Positions 11,492 to 23,048 of a DNA stretch of 64,000 nucleotides are shown in pieces. The position numbers and the translations under genes are program-made. Under the pieces are notes generated by a model that saw nothing but the letters and a program-made list of their open reading frames with translations, was not told the origin of the DNA and did not search any database. The stretch comes from Azolla caroliniana (Eukaryota; Polypodiophyta): NCBI GenBank assembly GCA_043228905.1, contig JBHGNT010000009.1, forward strand, positions 9,858,001 through 9,922,000, in the 5' to 3' direction. How positions within the stretch are numbered: position 1 is the stretch's first letter; each line of letters opens with the position of its first letter.

Positions 11492-12063
11492 GCTAGTGAA
11501 GATTTGTCACTAGGCGCGGATCGTGAGGCAGAACCACTGGGGTTCTGGACCGAAAGGATTCGAAGTTTGCACTAACTTTAGCGAGAAAGGATTTAAGATA
11601 GATTAAAAGAGAGAGAAATTTAAACGCTTGACTTTGGGTCGAGAGAGATTGATATGGCGTGAGAGAGATAGAGAGAGATTAATTTTGGACCCTTGACTTT
11701 AGATTTAAGAAACAAGATACACCATCAATTGGAGAACAAATTTTCTTCTTCTTAAATTCTTGAAGAATACATAGCATCCTTTTGATCTTTTTCATCCACC
11801 CTTTTATAGATGCTCCCATGCATATGATGCACATGAGGGTACAAGACATGCATACAATGCATGGAATGCATGTGATGCATGTTTGCCATTTGGCGCTCAT
11901 GCATCACATGTCACTCAATCAAGCTCTAATATGAGAATTTACATGTAAAACTATAATGATAGGAAAAACATTTCTAAGGAAATGACATAGCTTAGTGGTA
12001 AGTCTATTGACTCTCAGCTTGGAGGTGCAAGGATTAAATCTTCATTTGCACTCCTTTTGAATA

Positions 12064-12094
<31 letters not shown>

Positions 12095-12772
12095 GTATGT
12101 ATGTATTTTTACAAGGCATTTCTCCGTCCGGTCGTTGTCTCACCGGCTCCGTTGGTCGCCGTCGTCGGATGATGGTTGCCGGTTACTTGCAGAATCTTCA
12201 TTTGCATTCCTTTTGAAAAAATATATATATATATATATGTTTATTATTATTATTATTACTATATATATATATGTATTTTTACAAGGCGTTTCTCCGTCCG
12301 GTCATCGTCTCACCGGCTCCGTTGGTCGCCATCGCCGGATGACGGTTGCCGGTTACCCTTGTCGGATCTGTCCAAAACACATAGTTATATGCATTTGGCT
12401 ACATCCATTTGTTAAGTCATACAACTTAACCTTTCTATGCTCCACACATAGACACAACAATAATAGCTTTTGCTCTACCTTATATATGGTGGGATCCTTA
12501 TTTATCCTGTCTATATGGGATATCACATTGTTTTATTTTTCTCTTCTTCTTTACAAAGTTTATACCCACATAACTTGACACCTAGATGTCCGTTTCCTAC
12601 GGAGTAAAGTGCATTCAAAAGCTCTTCAAGACCTCTATCTGTTTGTACCAAGATATTAAACTTATTTAAATAGTATCTTCATTATTATTGTTTTATATTT
12701 CATGAGAAGAACCACACTCGATTTTGTATATTCTTCACAAGTTTCACACTATTGCCGAAAAGCTTCACGACA
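11492..12772 (-). repeat. G2 3' LTR (about 1.28 kb) with internal 170-bp duplication
   Basis: Matches 26030-27144 throughout, but is about 166 bp longer because a block starting ATGTATTTTTACAAGGC at 12101 is repeated at 12271. Contains simple repeats (ACAT at 12063-12105, AT near 12221) and a tRNA-like segment. Ends GCTTCACGACA. Confidence 0.85.
11981..12055 (+). other. tRNA-like segment in G2 3' LTR, antisense to G2
   Basis: TAGCTTAGTGG at 11988 resembles a Pol III A box, ACTCTCAG an anticodon loop (CUC-like), and GGATTAAATC at 12031 a degenerate B box, with A and B boxes about 32 nt apart as in tRNA genes. The other LTR has the same arrangement at 26522-26597. Not a functional tRNA: the T arm is degenerate and no clean acceptor stem forms. 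Probably a tRNA-derived relic or SINE-like fragment captured by the LTR. Confidence 0.45.
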
Positions 12773-12843
12773 TCCACCCCACCAAACCGCACGTCCTCCA
12801 GTACGTGCCAAGAAGAGAGAGTGTGAGATTTTGGCTACAGTGA

Positions 12844-14026
12844 TCAATCAGATTCCTCCACGTCTTTATTCACATTCACCCTATTATCTTCATGGTCGAG
12901 GTGACCGAGGTCAGGATCCGCGTCTTGTCTTAACTTGAAAATCATTACTCTTTTTCCCGCAATGGGTATGGCCAACCAAGATCCATCTAGCGTCGCAAGG
13001 TGGTATGTTGCATTGTCGTTGGCACTTATCACTATATACGGTCCGAACCATCTTCTTGCGAACTTCCTTGTTATATTGTGTTGATTGTCAAGGTTGTTGT
13101 CGTAGACCAATACCCAATCTCCTTCTTCGATCTTCTTGGGACGTAGTTGATGCGTCTTGTCGAACCGAATTTTGTTCTTCCCTCGGGCTACCTCCATCAT
13201 CTTTCGTGCTTTTTCTAGATCTTCAGGTCTTCTTTCAAGTTGCCTTATCCGTGCCGCTAATAGCTCTTCTCAGCTCATCTCGTTCTCCCATGGTATCGCT
13301 ACCCATGAGGTGATCATCTTTTCGATGGGCATTATCGGCTTTTGTCCATACATAAGTTCCGTGGGCATATACCCTGTCACCAAGCTGTGTGTCATTCAGT
13401 CGGACCACAAGGCATAGGGCAATAGTCGTGGCCAATTCCCTACTTGACCATTGCATGCCCGTACGATGCCCTTGACGATAGGTCCATGCCCTCGCTCAAT
13501 TTCCCATTCGCTTCTGGATTGTAGGCAATCGTGAGGGAGAGCTTCACGCCTAGTCTTTCGAAGAGCTCCGTCGCTTCGTGCGCATCCAACTCCCCTCGGT
13601 CGGCTACTATCTTTCCCACACATCCGTATTGGCAGACAACCTCTTCGAGTAGAAATTTGCAAACAGCCGATGTCATCTTATTTGTCAAGGCCCGTCCCTC
13701 CACTTGATTTGTCAAGTCTTCTCTTGCCAGAGCTAAGTACTTCATTTGTCCCACTCCCATTGGCATTGAGACCATATCCACCATCCATTTGAAGTGTATG
13801 ATGAGCAGGTACGTCATTTGTAGCTCCTCATGATGACGTATGTTGGAATGTACTTGGCAAGTTTTGCATGTGGACACGAAATGGAGTACATCTTTGTACA
13901 TGCTTGGCAACCAGTACTTCTCCTTCAACTTTTCAAACATCGCCCATGTTCCTCTATGACCTGCCCAAGGACTCTTGTGGAATTCGGTCATCAGTGTCAC
14001 TTGGTCTTCTTTCTTCACCACCACTC
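12844..14026 (-). pseudogene. pol: G2 integrase, degraded
   Basis: Minus strand from 14026: SPWAGHRGTW with H-x-H and C-x2-C of the HHCC finger (STCKTCQVH), then KWMVDMVSMP, IVADRGEL and AYNPEANGK of the DDE core. A frameshift follows near 13500 and another near 13250. The C-terminal segment (RPKKIEEGDWVLVYD, RRWFGPYIV) is open again from 13200 to 12844. It aligns well with G3 integrase. No chromodomain seen at the end. Confidence 0.85.
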
Positions 14027-14027
14027 G

Positions 14028-14262
14028 ACGTTGTTGTATGTTTTTAGGGTTAGGGTTAATGGTAATGTTGATTATCGATGATGAAGATAGACATGGTGTA
14101 ATAATGAAGATAATGGAGAGTATGATGGTGAGAGAGATCATGAAGAGGTTGAGAATCATTGAGAAGCATTGCGGGGTGGGGGGTGGTGCCTAGAATGGCT
14201 CCACCCCCCTGCCAAGGGGGTTCAACGTTAAGGGGAGGGAAAAGAGAGAGGGAGAGAGATGA

Positions 14263-14315
<53 letters not shown>

Positions 14316-14577
14316 TGATTATCAATATTTCATTCATTCCCCAGAACGGGTTAAATAGTACAAGAGGGGGTAGATACATAGGGGTGTAAGCCCCCTCGAG
14401 CATTCATACTGGACACTCACTCACACCTCGTATCCATCCACATGCACACACGTGTGCATGTGTTCACATACGTATAGAATCACAATTACATTTATGCCCC
14501 CTACACATACACAACAACATCATGATAACATTCGACCCTCACTCATCACACTTGACTCTCCGTACATCTCGTACGGG
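14028..14577. mobile_element. Insertion in G2 integrase/RNase H junction, possible solo LTR
   Basis: The G2 sequence departs from G3 after CCACCACTCGACG and resumes at GGTGACAGACGTGG. The roughly 550 bp between has no coding potential, begins TGTTGTATGTTTTTAGGG and holds a (GA)23 tract at 14267-14312. Exact ends and target duplication are not clear. An LTR is the best guess from size and composition. Confidence 0.45.
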
Positions 14578-16667
14578 GTGACAGACGTGGTATTCCTGTC
14601 CTTCTTTTTGGGTGTCACCGAAGGAATCCTCCCTTGAGTAAGTATTGGTAAGCTTTCTTCCGGATTCGTAGAGCCTCCTCTTTCGTCAACGAAGCATCCG
14701 CCGACATTGTTCTTAAGAATCTACCAATCAGTAACCACTCTCCTTCGTACTCATCCTCGTTGAAGGCGTGGAGGGTTAGTGTGTCCTTGTCTTCCGCCAA
14801 TAGTCAAGCCATCTTGAAGAAGTTGAGTGTGACGTCTTCATCTTCTGAAACCATGTCAATTTCATTCTCAAATCTTGCCCTCGACAGCATGTCAACCATG
14901 GCGTTCTTCTTACTTGCAGTATGACGAATCTCTGGGTTTAAAGACGATATAGGCGATCCATCTTAGCATAGCTAGATCTGGTGTTGCACATCTTGAGATC
15001 ATCCCGAGGATTGGGAGACAATCTATCTCAATTATTACTTTCGACCCAATCAAGTAGTCTTTGTCCGTCTTCACTGACGACACAATACCCCAAAGTTCCC
15101 ACTTTATTTGGACTTATCTTTGTTGCCGTTCGTTGAGAACCTTTGCTCCGAACCAGATGTCATACCGCACATTATCTTCTCCTTCTTGGTTGATGACCCA
15201 CCCGATTCTGGTTGGGCTCGTATCTATAGTCACATAAATTGGCTTCCCTTCGGTATAGTCGGTAGTCTGCCTTTCTTAGTGCTGGAGCTTCAAGAAGTAG
15301 TTTCTTCAATCTTCGCATCATGTTTGTGTGCTCTTCTCGCCATTCGAAATTCATTCTTTTCTTTAGCAATCCATATAATGGCTCGGCGACATGAGCGTAG
15401 TGCGGAATCTAGATATGATAAAACGCACATGATCCGAGGAATCTTCAAACCTCCGTTTGGTTTACGCATTCTTCTTTCATGTCCTGGATCGCATTCACCT
15501 TGGATGGCAAAGCCTTCCGGCCGTATGCTCCACAAAAGTGACCTACCACCAAGATCTCTGGTTGCCCAAATGCGGATTTTTCTCCCAAAAAGGTCAAATT
15601 CGCATCTTCGAGTCTTTGGACCACCTTCTCACAATCTTTCATATGATCCGCGACGAACTTTCTACAACCTTCCTTATCTTTCGATTCATCTTTGTCCTCA
15701 TCCGAACATCCTTTTATCGGAATATCATCCAAGAATGGCATCGTGATGTCCGAGATGCAATCCTTCAAGACCTTGTTCATGGCATTCACCATATGAGCCA
15801 CCGAGTTCATTGCACCTTGAGGTAAGGTACACATCCGCACGAGCCTGATCGGAGTCCTCATGGTTGTAATGTCACAACTATCGATCGCCAACTGGAATTG
15901 GTCGTATCCAAAGTAGAGATCACCAATGGAGTAGATGGACCGCCCCACAAACGCTTCGGCAAATTCGTTCACGCTCAGACCGATTCCAACATTCCGAATT
16001 GTCACCTTGTTGACGGGTTGAAGATCTTGGATGAATCGCAATGATCCATACTTCTTCAGCACCGTGAACCACCTATTAGAATAAGGAGCATTCGACAGTT
16101 CTAGAGTTCCCATATTCACCTTCTCCTTTAAGAGCTTGATCAGCTTCTGTAGGTGTGCTCTCGGAACCGGTATTGGTTTCAAATTCCAAGGTACGTGCGG
16201 CACCGTGAAGATCACCATCGGCTCTATCGTCCTTGGATCAACACATCTGATTTCTTGTGGGAAAAATGCGAAAGCCTTCCCATGTCGCGAAACATTCGCT
16301 CTTCTTTAGCGAGGAGGAAATCCTCCCTTCCAACTCGTAGCTTTCCCTTCGTCGCTTCGGTGAAGACATGACCTATTGTCTTTGGATCTCTTAAGCTTGG
16401 ATCGTTAGCAACTTCCTTCATCTTTTGCCAGCTATCTTCCGATAGCAGAATCGCAACTGGCTTAATCTTCTTATCCACCGTTTTATATTTTGTGTTGATA
16501 TGAGCTTTCTTCATCAAGATGTTTCGATGATATTCATTGATGATAGCGTACATGTTGATGGAGTTAACCGAAATCACGTGTTGATTGTGAAGATAGCTTA
16601 AGTCCACGACTTTCTCGATTTCATCGATGGTGTCGTTAAGTGAGGTTTCTTCGATAATATGAGTCAT
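14578..16667 (-). pseudogene. pol: G2 reverse transcriptase and RNase H, degraded
   Basis: Minus strand from 16667: pre-RT linker (SEDSWQKMKEVANDPSLRDP), then from about 16218 the RT with PHVPWNLKPIPVPRAH, FIQDLQPVNKVTIRNVG, SIGDLYFGYDQFQLAI and the catalytic box PFLDDIPIKG. This FLDD box and the following KG are shared with G3 and differ from the YLDD or FLDDILIYS of G1 and G4. RNase H fragments follow in shifted frames to about 14615 (DTLTLHAFNEDEYEGEW). Confidence 0.8.
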
Positions 16668-16867
16668 GAACTCTTCTTCTTCTATTATGTTTTCTTTTTT
16701 TCAGCATCTTCTCGAAGTCTTGTATCCGACGCTTGTCCTTCTTGTCGGGTAGTACTAGTTTACATGCGCCACTAGGTGTGACACATGTTGCTTCTCCTTG
16801 CAATCCACGCACTCTATTTTCTTGTGATTGCTCAGACTATTTGTGCCCCATGCTTCAATAGTCCGCT

Positions 16868-19205
16868 CTAAAAATCCGAAGCATCTTCTCCGAGACAATC
16901 CCGATTCCTTTCATGGTTGGCACGTACAGTCAAGAATTGTACGGCCTTCTTCCCATCAAGACTCCTTACTCGAGCAAATGCCGCACCATTGTTGAACACC
17001 TTGGTTTCCATCCGTGATGATGTTATGTATGGTTGCCCAAGAATGATGGGATGGGACGTTGAGTCTTGAACAAAAAAAATTTGATCTATCTCGACATCGT
17101 CAATCGTGATGGGGATGTTAGGACATGCCCCATACAAGTCTTCGGTAGCTTCTGTAGCAGCACGGATCTTCCACCTAGTCATGAACATCAAGTCGAATTC
17201 AAGCCTTTGGTCCTTGTATATATATATTTCTCCTAGAAGGACATTAGACTTTAAACCTTTGTATAAAGAGTTGTAGGTAAGACTGAGCATGTAAGACTTA
17301 GTATGTAAGACTCAGTATGTAAGACTTGGCATGCAAGAATCAGTATGCTTAATATTATAGTATGTATGACTTGGCATGAGCATGCTTATCATGTATCACT
17401 ATATGTATAAAAAGTCTTGATCTCCCTTGTTAACATCAAGGAGATCAACACCAGTCATGGAATAGATATTCGTACTCATTGTCATCAACATATACATCTC
17501 TCTACCTCATCAACTTACCCATCTCTTTGTTTTCCAATGGTTCATCTGTGACACACCCATAATTCGTATTTATGGGCCATCTTCCCTTCCTGTAGACTTC
17601 AGTTGACATAAGGTTGATTTCGGAGCCATGGTCGATCAAGGCTACCACGGTCTCTTTCTTGTCCCCAATCTTCACCAGCGTCTCCGTTGTTGCTCGTGCC
17701 CAATGTGGTCGAGTATAGTGGTTGTCCACCATATCTTCATCGACTTCATCCATTGCCATCGTTATGGCATTTGTTTTTGCTTTTTGTGGCTTCTCTTCTT
17801 CCTCGTCCGATTGTTGCCGTTTTCTCTTTACAAGGTCCACGATCGTGTCATGGAACTCCTTCTTCGTAATGCCGAGTAATTCCCTCAAGGACAAAGTGAC
17901 GTGGCTATCAAGAGCGCGTTCCTCGAGAATCTTCTTCAGGTCTGTCGTCTGCTCTATGTACGACCTTAGCTTATAGGTAGGCATAGTTCTTGTCTTCCGA
18001 GCGGGGTCATCAACACCAACCTTCACGGGTCGAACCGTTGCTTCGACTCGTTTGCTTGACTCTTCTTTCCGGGTTGAGTCTCCATCTTGCATTTGTAAAG
18101 CTCGAGTTGCTTCTACATGTTCTTTCTTCTTTGTGCTCCTTGTTTCATGTCTTTTTGATGGGCTATCTTGCCCTTCCATTCAGTTTCTCTTTTCATCCAC
18201 GTACACCTCATGGTTGTCACACATCACTTCCGCGAGTATGGTGTTGTCATCTACCGGATCCGACCATCCGGTTATACTTTGTACACTTCGATCCGCAAGC
18301 TCTAATTCCAAAACTTTGTCCCCGTTCTAGCAGCTTCATTTTTATCTTTTCCGACTCTAATTCCAGCCATTGCAGCATAGTGCATCGCATCCACATGAGT
18401 CGCCTCAGCATCTTCCAAAACTTTGTCCCTGTTCTAGCAACTTCATTTTTATCTTTTCCGACTCTAATTCCAGCCGTTGCAGCATAGTGCATCGCATCCA
18501 CATGAGTCACCTCAGCATCTTCCATAGATTTCCTCATTCCCCCTCTTCCAAAATTCACTCGTAGGGGTCTTTGAGTTTCAATCGAGCAGAGCATGTTGTC
18601 ATCCATGTATACGATATTTTGTTGAATCACCTCTCGAAGGCTCGCGCAATCCCTTCTCATGTGGTCCATGCTATCGCATCACACGCATCTAAAGGGTTCT
18701 TTTCCTTTGGGGCCTTGAAGATTCATGTAGGGTAGCGTGACCATCTTGAACTTCTTCGCTAGCTCTTCGATGATGTCGTCATCAATCTTCTTTTCTTCTA
18801 GGTTGCTTTGTTTGGGCGGCTCATCTACTTTCGGTTGCCTTGTTTTCTCCGCTAGAGTCGATCCCGCCAAGTCGGTGTCATCAACCCACTGACGATGCTT
18901 GTCGAGCCTATTGCATGCTCGCTTCACCGCGACCCAGTCCGCCACAAGCCCGTTCGCTTGGGTATCATCTTCGAGGAGAGTGCCCAATTCTCATCTATCC
19001 TTTATATCCACAGCCTTTAGGAAGTACAAAGTTTTGTCCTCCTCAAGTAGCACTTGGTCTGTGGCGGGGAGACGACGAAACATTTGGTCGAATTCGTCGT
19101 ACACCCTCGAGGCGCTCATCTTCTTATTCTTCTTTCCTATCCACTTCATCAAGGCAGGTCGAGTCATCTTCAACAAATCTTCCGTCGCAAACTCCGCTAA
19201 TATCG
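16868..19205 (-). pseudogene. gag-pro: G2 gag C-terminus, zinc knuckle and protease, degraded
   Basis: Continues gag from the other side of C2: LAEFATEDLLKM runs on from SEFEKAIC at 25651. Then DWVAVKRACNRLDK, a knuckle reading FRCVWCDSMDHMRRDC, and the protease with VALIDHGSEINLMS (DHG in place of DTG or DSG) interrupted after NTNYG by the 17176-17553 insertion and resuming WKIRAATEATEDLYG and HPIILGQPYI. Includes an internal 120-bp duplication near 18290-18510. G3 has the same protein order. Confidence 0.8.
17176..17553. mobile_element. Probable solo LTR in G2 protease (CACC flanks)
   Basis: The protease frame stops after NTNYG and resumes with WKIRA. Removing 378 bp plus one copy of CACC (17172-17175 and 17554-17557) restores the G3-like sequence TTCCACCCATAATTCG. 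On the minus strand the insert starts TGTCACAGATGAACC and ends TTCATGACTA, close to TG...CA. It holds AAGACTTAGTATGT repeats and no coding frame. The parent family is not otherwise present. Confidence 0.6.
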
Positions 19206-19625
19206 TGTAAAAGAATACGTTGTGCAGAAGCGTGCGCGTAAGACACAGAGTACACAGTTCAGGAGAATAAGACAATTTTGTAAAACACAGAAAACGCAGA
19301 GATGGAGATGGAGATGGAGATGGAGCAGACAATAGAAAACTCAGATTCAAAAATGACACTCAGTTCTGTGCACATACTTCGTGCTTAGTGAGCACCTTAT
19401 ATACAAGCCCTGACAATCGGGCTGACACAAGTATTGACAGTACTTGACGCTCATAAATGAGCCGCGAAACTCACTCCCATAATTATCGCTTACAAATAAC
19501 GCTCTAACGGCCTCTTCAGTTTTCACACCGATGCAGCCCTGTTGTGCATACTTGTTGATGCACCCAGTCTACGCACTGGGTTACGCCGCCTACTTCGCAC
19601 CGAATGTTGAGCTTGTCTCTCAACA
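19206..19625 (-). repeat. C2 3' LTR (420 bp)
   Basis: TGTAAAAGAATACG to CTCTCAACA. A minus-strand TATA box (GTATATAAGG, near 19395-19404) marks the likely promoter. The polypurine tract on the minus strand, GAGGGGGAG, directly abuts it at 19626-19634. Confidence 0.9.
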
Positions 19626-19721
19626 CTCCCCCTCAAGCTCAACTTGAGGTTCCACTTGCTCCACCGGATCTACGCTCCGGTTCCTTCTGGCTTCACGCCT
19701 CGCTCGCGCTCCTCGACCCGT

Positions 19722-20429
19722 TCAGTTCCGCGCACTTCGATCCTTTTGGTCGGCTTGTTTGCTCACACAACCCTTCTCAGCTTCCTTGTTGTTGCGGTGT
19801 TGGCGCCTCTTCTGCTGCCTTCTCTTCCGCTTGGCCCTTGGTTGATTTAGCGTATCCGAATCAACCATCCAAACCGACTCGGCTTCCTCTGATCGGTTTT
19901 TGCTCTCATCCGAGTTGGCTGTCTCCAACTCTTCTTCGGTCTTCAGGCCCCTGACAACATCCGACCACGTCTTAGTCTTGTCATTATCTCCCCTTGTTTC
20001 GGCTGTCCTCGGCTCCTTCTCATGCTTATGGCCCTTGGTTCCATCTTCGGCTTCTTTAGCCGTTTTGAAGTCGAATTCTCCATCCGACTCCGCATCTCGG
20101 TCACTTCCTCCGTGATGCTTACCTCCGCTCCTTTCACGCTCTTGTCCCTGTTCTTCCTTTCTCCCCCTCAAGTTCGGCGTGTCGAGGTGACACAACCCAA
20201 GCGCACCTGAGAAATGCCGTAACTTGTAGAGACCAAGAGGTTTTGTGAAGATGTCGGCAATCTGCCGATCAGTCGAAACATGCACCAATTTGACTTTACC
20301 TGAAAGAACCCGCTCGCAGACAAAATGGTAATGCACCTCAATGTGCTTGGTATGGGCATGGAAAACGGGGTTCTTCACAAGGTGGATACTGCTATGGTTG
20401 TCACAATGGATCATCGTCGGATCAGACAC
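19722..20429 (-). CDS. C2 RNase H end fused to a charged C-terminal extension
   Basis: An open frame of 235 codons. The first part is the end of copia RNase H (HTKHIEVHYHFV, IADIFTKPLG, LDTPNLRG). Instead of stopping there, the frame continues for nearly 150 residues of acidic and basic sequence (TWSDVVRGLKTEEELETANS, then RAKRKRRQQKRRQHRNN). The basic run looks like a nuclear localisation signal. The same extension is recognisable, with substitutions and stops, in the tail of C6 at 48454-48764. Copia polyproteins normally end near LRG, so this is an added domain of unknown function. Confidence 0.65.
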   Translation of the reverse strand: MSDPTMIHCDNHSSIHLVKNPVFHAHTKHIEVHYHFVCERVLSGKVKLVHVSTDRQIADIFTKPLGLYKLRHFSGALGLCHLDTPNLRGRKEEQGQERERSGGKHHGGSDRDAESDGEFDFKTAKEAEDGTKGHKHEKEPRTAETRGDNDKTKTWSDVVRGLKTEEELETANSDESKNRSEEAESVWMVDSDTLNQPRAKRKRRQQKRRQHRNNKEAEKGCVSKQADQKDRSARN

Positions 20430-22357
20430 CTCTACCTGCAGATCCCGTAATAGCCAATTCAGCTAAATGACTTCGCACGTAGCGACAGTCACCCCTTGAT
20501 ATTCAGCCTCCGTGCTCGACAGTGCCACTATCGGCTGCTTTTTGTTGCTCCACACGATCGTCGTACTTCCTAACGAGAAGGCGTATCCGGATGTGGATCT
20601 ACGATCATTGACGTTTCCGGCCCAATTGGCATCTGTGTAGCCGACTAACTATTCGGCTACGCCTACTAGATATAGCAATGCCATGTCTTTCGTGCCACTG
20701 ACATAACGCAATATCCGTTGTGCGCACTAAAAGTGTTCGGCCGTAGGCTGCGACATGAATTGACTGATCATGCCGACCGGGTAACTAAGGTTCGGCCGAG
20801 TGATCGTCAAATAGATGAGACTTCCGACAATATGTCGGAACTGTGTCGGGTCGCAAGACTTTCCCGAATCTGGGCGAAGCTTCACGTTTCTATCCAGAGG
20901 GGTCGAGATGGGCTTACAGTTTGCCATCCCGAACTTGAAGAGCATATTTAGCGTGTAATGACGTTGTCTGATCAATATGCCTTCAGGGGTACGAATGACT
21001 TTGATCCAAGGAAGTAATGAAGGTCTCCGAGATCCTTCATTTCAAACGATGCCGCGAGCTGAGACTTCACGCGGCGGATTTCGTCAAGGTCGGCACCGAC
21101 GATGACTAAATCATCAATGTACAAGAGCAGGTTGATCGGTCCATATTGACCTTGCCGAAAAAATACATAAGAGTTTGATTTTGATAGCGCAAACCCCATC
21201 CTACGCAACTGTTGCATAATCTTTGTGTTCCAAGCTGGCGGGGCTTGCTTTAGTCCGTATAAGGACTTCTTCAATTGGCAAACTTGCCGAGGTGTTTTGT
21301 TCGGATAGAAATCCGGGGGGTTGTACCATGTACACCTGCTCCTCAAGATCACCTTGCAGGAACACGTTCTTTACATCCATCTAATGTAAATGCCACCCCT
21401 TTGCCGCAACTACAGCTAGCAGAACACGGACGATGATCATCTTCGCAACAGGCGCGAAGGTCTCATCGTAATCGATGCCAGGTTGCTGCACGTAGCCTTT
21501 CACTACTAAGGGGGCCTTGTAGCGGTTGACGGAGCTGTCCGTGTTGTGTTTCACTTTATACACCCATCAGCAACCGATCGGCTTCACACCCTTCGGTGCA
21601 TCAACCAGGTCCCATGTCTCGTTTTCCGTTAAGGCGCGCATCTCTTCCTCCATTGCGGCATGCTAATTTGCATCCTTCGCCGCTTCTGTGTAGCTCCCTG
21701 GCTCACGCACTTCCACCACTTGCGTCATGTACGTGTAGTGGTACACCATGTACTCATTATACCCGTATCTCTTTATGGGCTTCTTGAGGCGGGTAGATCG
21801 GCGTAATTCATGATTACCCGATTTAACGACCTTCTCGGCTACTGTCGACCTCTTCCATGGAGGTTCTTTTCCAGTTTGGCCGTGGTCTGACTCACTTTGA
21901 TCTGACTCGGCGTTGCCGGAGTCGTATTCCGACCTTTTCTTCTTGCCTTTCTCCTTGCGCATAAATCGTCTCCTCGGTTCTTTACGCGCGGAATGCACGA
22001 CCGAGTCTGCACTATTTGCCGTCTCATCATCTGGTTGGCCATCTCGGCCCAACCCCTCAATCGGCCCACTTAGCCGAAATGAGATCGGACTCTCTCTCAG
22101 AGCTCCGACGTCCTCATCATGCAGAGGCATTTCAGCCTCGTTGATTTCTTCTTCAGAAATCGGAATGGGGTCATGAGCTTCTGGAGGAGAAGGCAAGTAT
22201 CACGATGCGTACTCATCGAACACGGCTTCGTGGCTTACGCGTACTTCCTTCGTTCGGGGGTTGTAACACTTATACCCCTTCTGCCTGTCTGAATAGCTGA
22301 CCAAGATACATTTCTCGGCTTTGGCATCCAGCTTCCTCCTTTTCTCCTTCGGCACGT
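20430..22357 (-). pseudogene. pol: C2 integrase end, reverse transcriptase and RNase H start, degraded
   Basis: Minus-strand pieces in different frames: integrase C-terminus (KCILVSYSDRQKGYKCYNP), linker (GNHELRRSTRLKKPIKRYGY), RT with [45 protein letters not shown] (the copia YIDD box) and RNase H start (FRHIVGSLIYLTITRPNLSY). Stops and frameshifts between pieces make it non-functional. Confidence 0.85.
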
Positions 22358-23048
22358 TGTCGCATTGGTACGCGCGTGCGTGGAGAACAAGGCGGGACCA
22401 CTGGGGTCTTGGAACGAGGAATAGGTGAGAAGAGGGAGAGAGTGAGAGAGAGTGAGAGATGCTCACACACGTATAGACAAAGAAGCGCACGGGGACGCAG
22501 CCCAACAACACAGCAGACACGAGTTGAGAACGCTAGCGTATGTATATAAATATGTGTATGTATTTGTATGTATGCAGACGACTCGAACGGTTACAATCGA
22601 TCAGGTCGGCTAGATGGATGCCGGCGCCTGATCACCCACGCACACAGGAGAGCAAGATGGAGATTCTGCCGGAAGCACACGGGTGTTCCACGGAGCAGGA
22701 TCAGCCTCCTGAGAACCTGCGCAAAAGAAAGCTATGGAGAACGACAGAGAAGAAGAGCTCGGTCCCAGTCCGACAGCACTTCGTCCCCTCTAGCGCCCGC
22801 CCCTTCTCTCCCCGTCTCCCTCTCTTTTATAGCTCAAGGAGGGAGGCCGTTTCACCCGTTTACATCACATTAATTCTCTGTCCTTTCGGATAGAGATACT
22901 CCTCGATTTCCCCTATAGAATATTGCTACCTAGGATTTGACCTTTGTGTCTACCTATCCACTATACAACAAGGGGCGTGCCCACGTGTAAGGGCCGGTTC
23001 AAACACACCATACACGGTTTGTGCCTGGGGACGGTTTTCTTCACGACA
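22358..23048 (-). mobile_element. Solo LTR of the G3 family inside C2
   Basis: Begins TGTCGCATTGGTACGCGCG and ends GTTTTCTTCACGACA, like the LTRs of G3 (TGTCGCGTTGCTACGCGCG ... CTTCACGACA), and shares GGCGGGACCACTGGGGTCTTGG near the start, split as GGCGGGACCA and GGGGTCTTGG. It splits C2 integrase, which continues on both sides. No internal gypsy sequence is present. Flanks GCACGT and ATGTGC only weakly suggest a duplication. Confidence 0.8.

Noticed and set aside
11981-12055. Functional tRNA gene
   Set aside because: B box and T arm are degenerate and no acceptor stem forms; kept only as tRNA-like.
12057-12578. 173-codon open frame in the G2 LTR
   Set aside because: It runs through ACAT, AT and ATT simple repeats in an LTR; low complexity and absent from the other LTR.
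14056-14403. Ser/Leu-rich open frame
   Set aside because: It is a translation of the (GA)n tract within a non-coding insertion.
14028-14577. Telomeric insertion because of TTTAGGGTTAGGG
   Set aside because: Only a single short run of the telomere-like motif; the rest is unrelated non-coding DNA.
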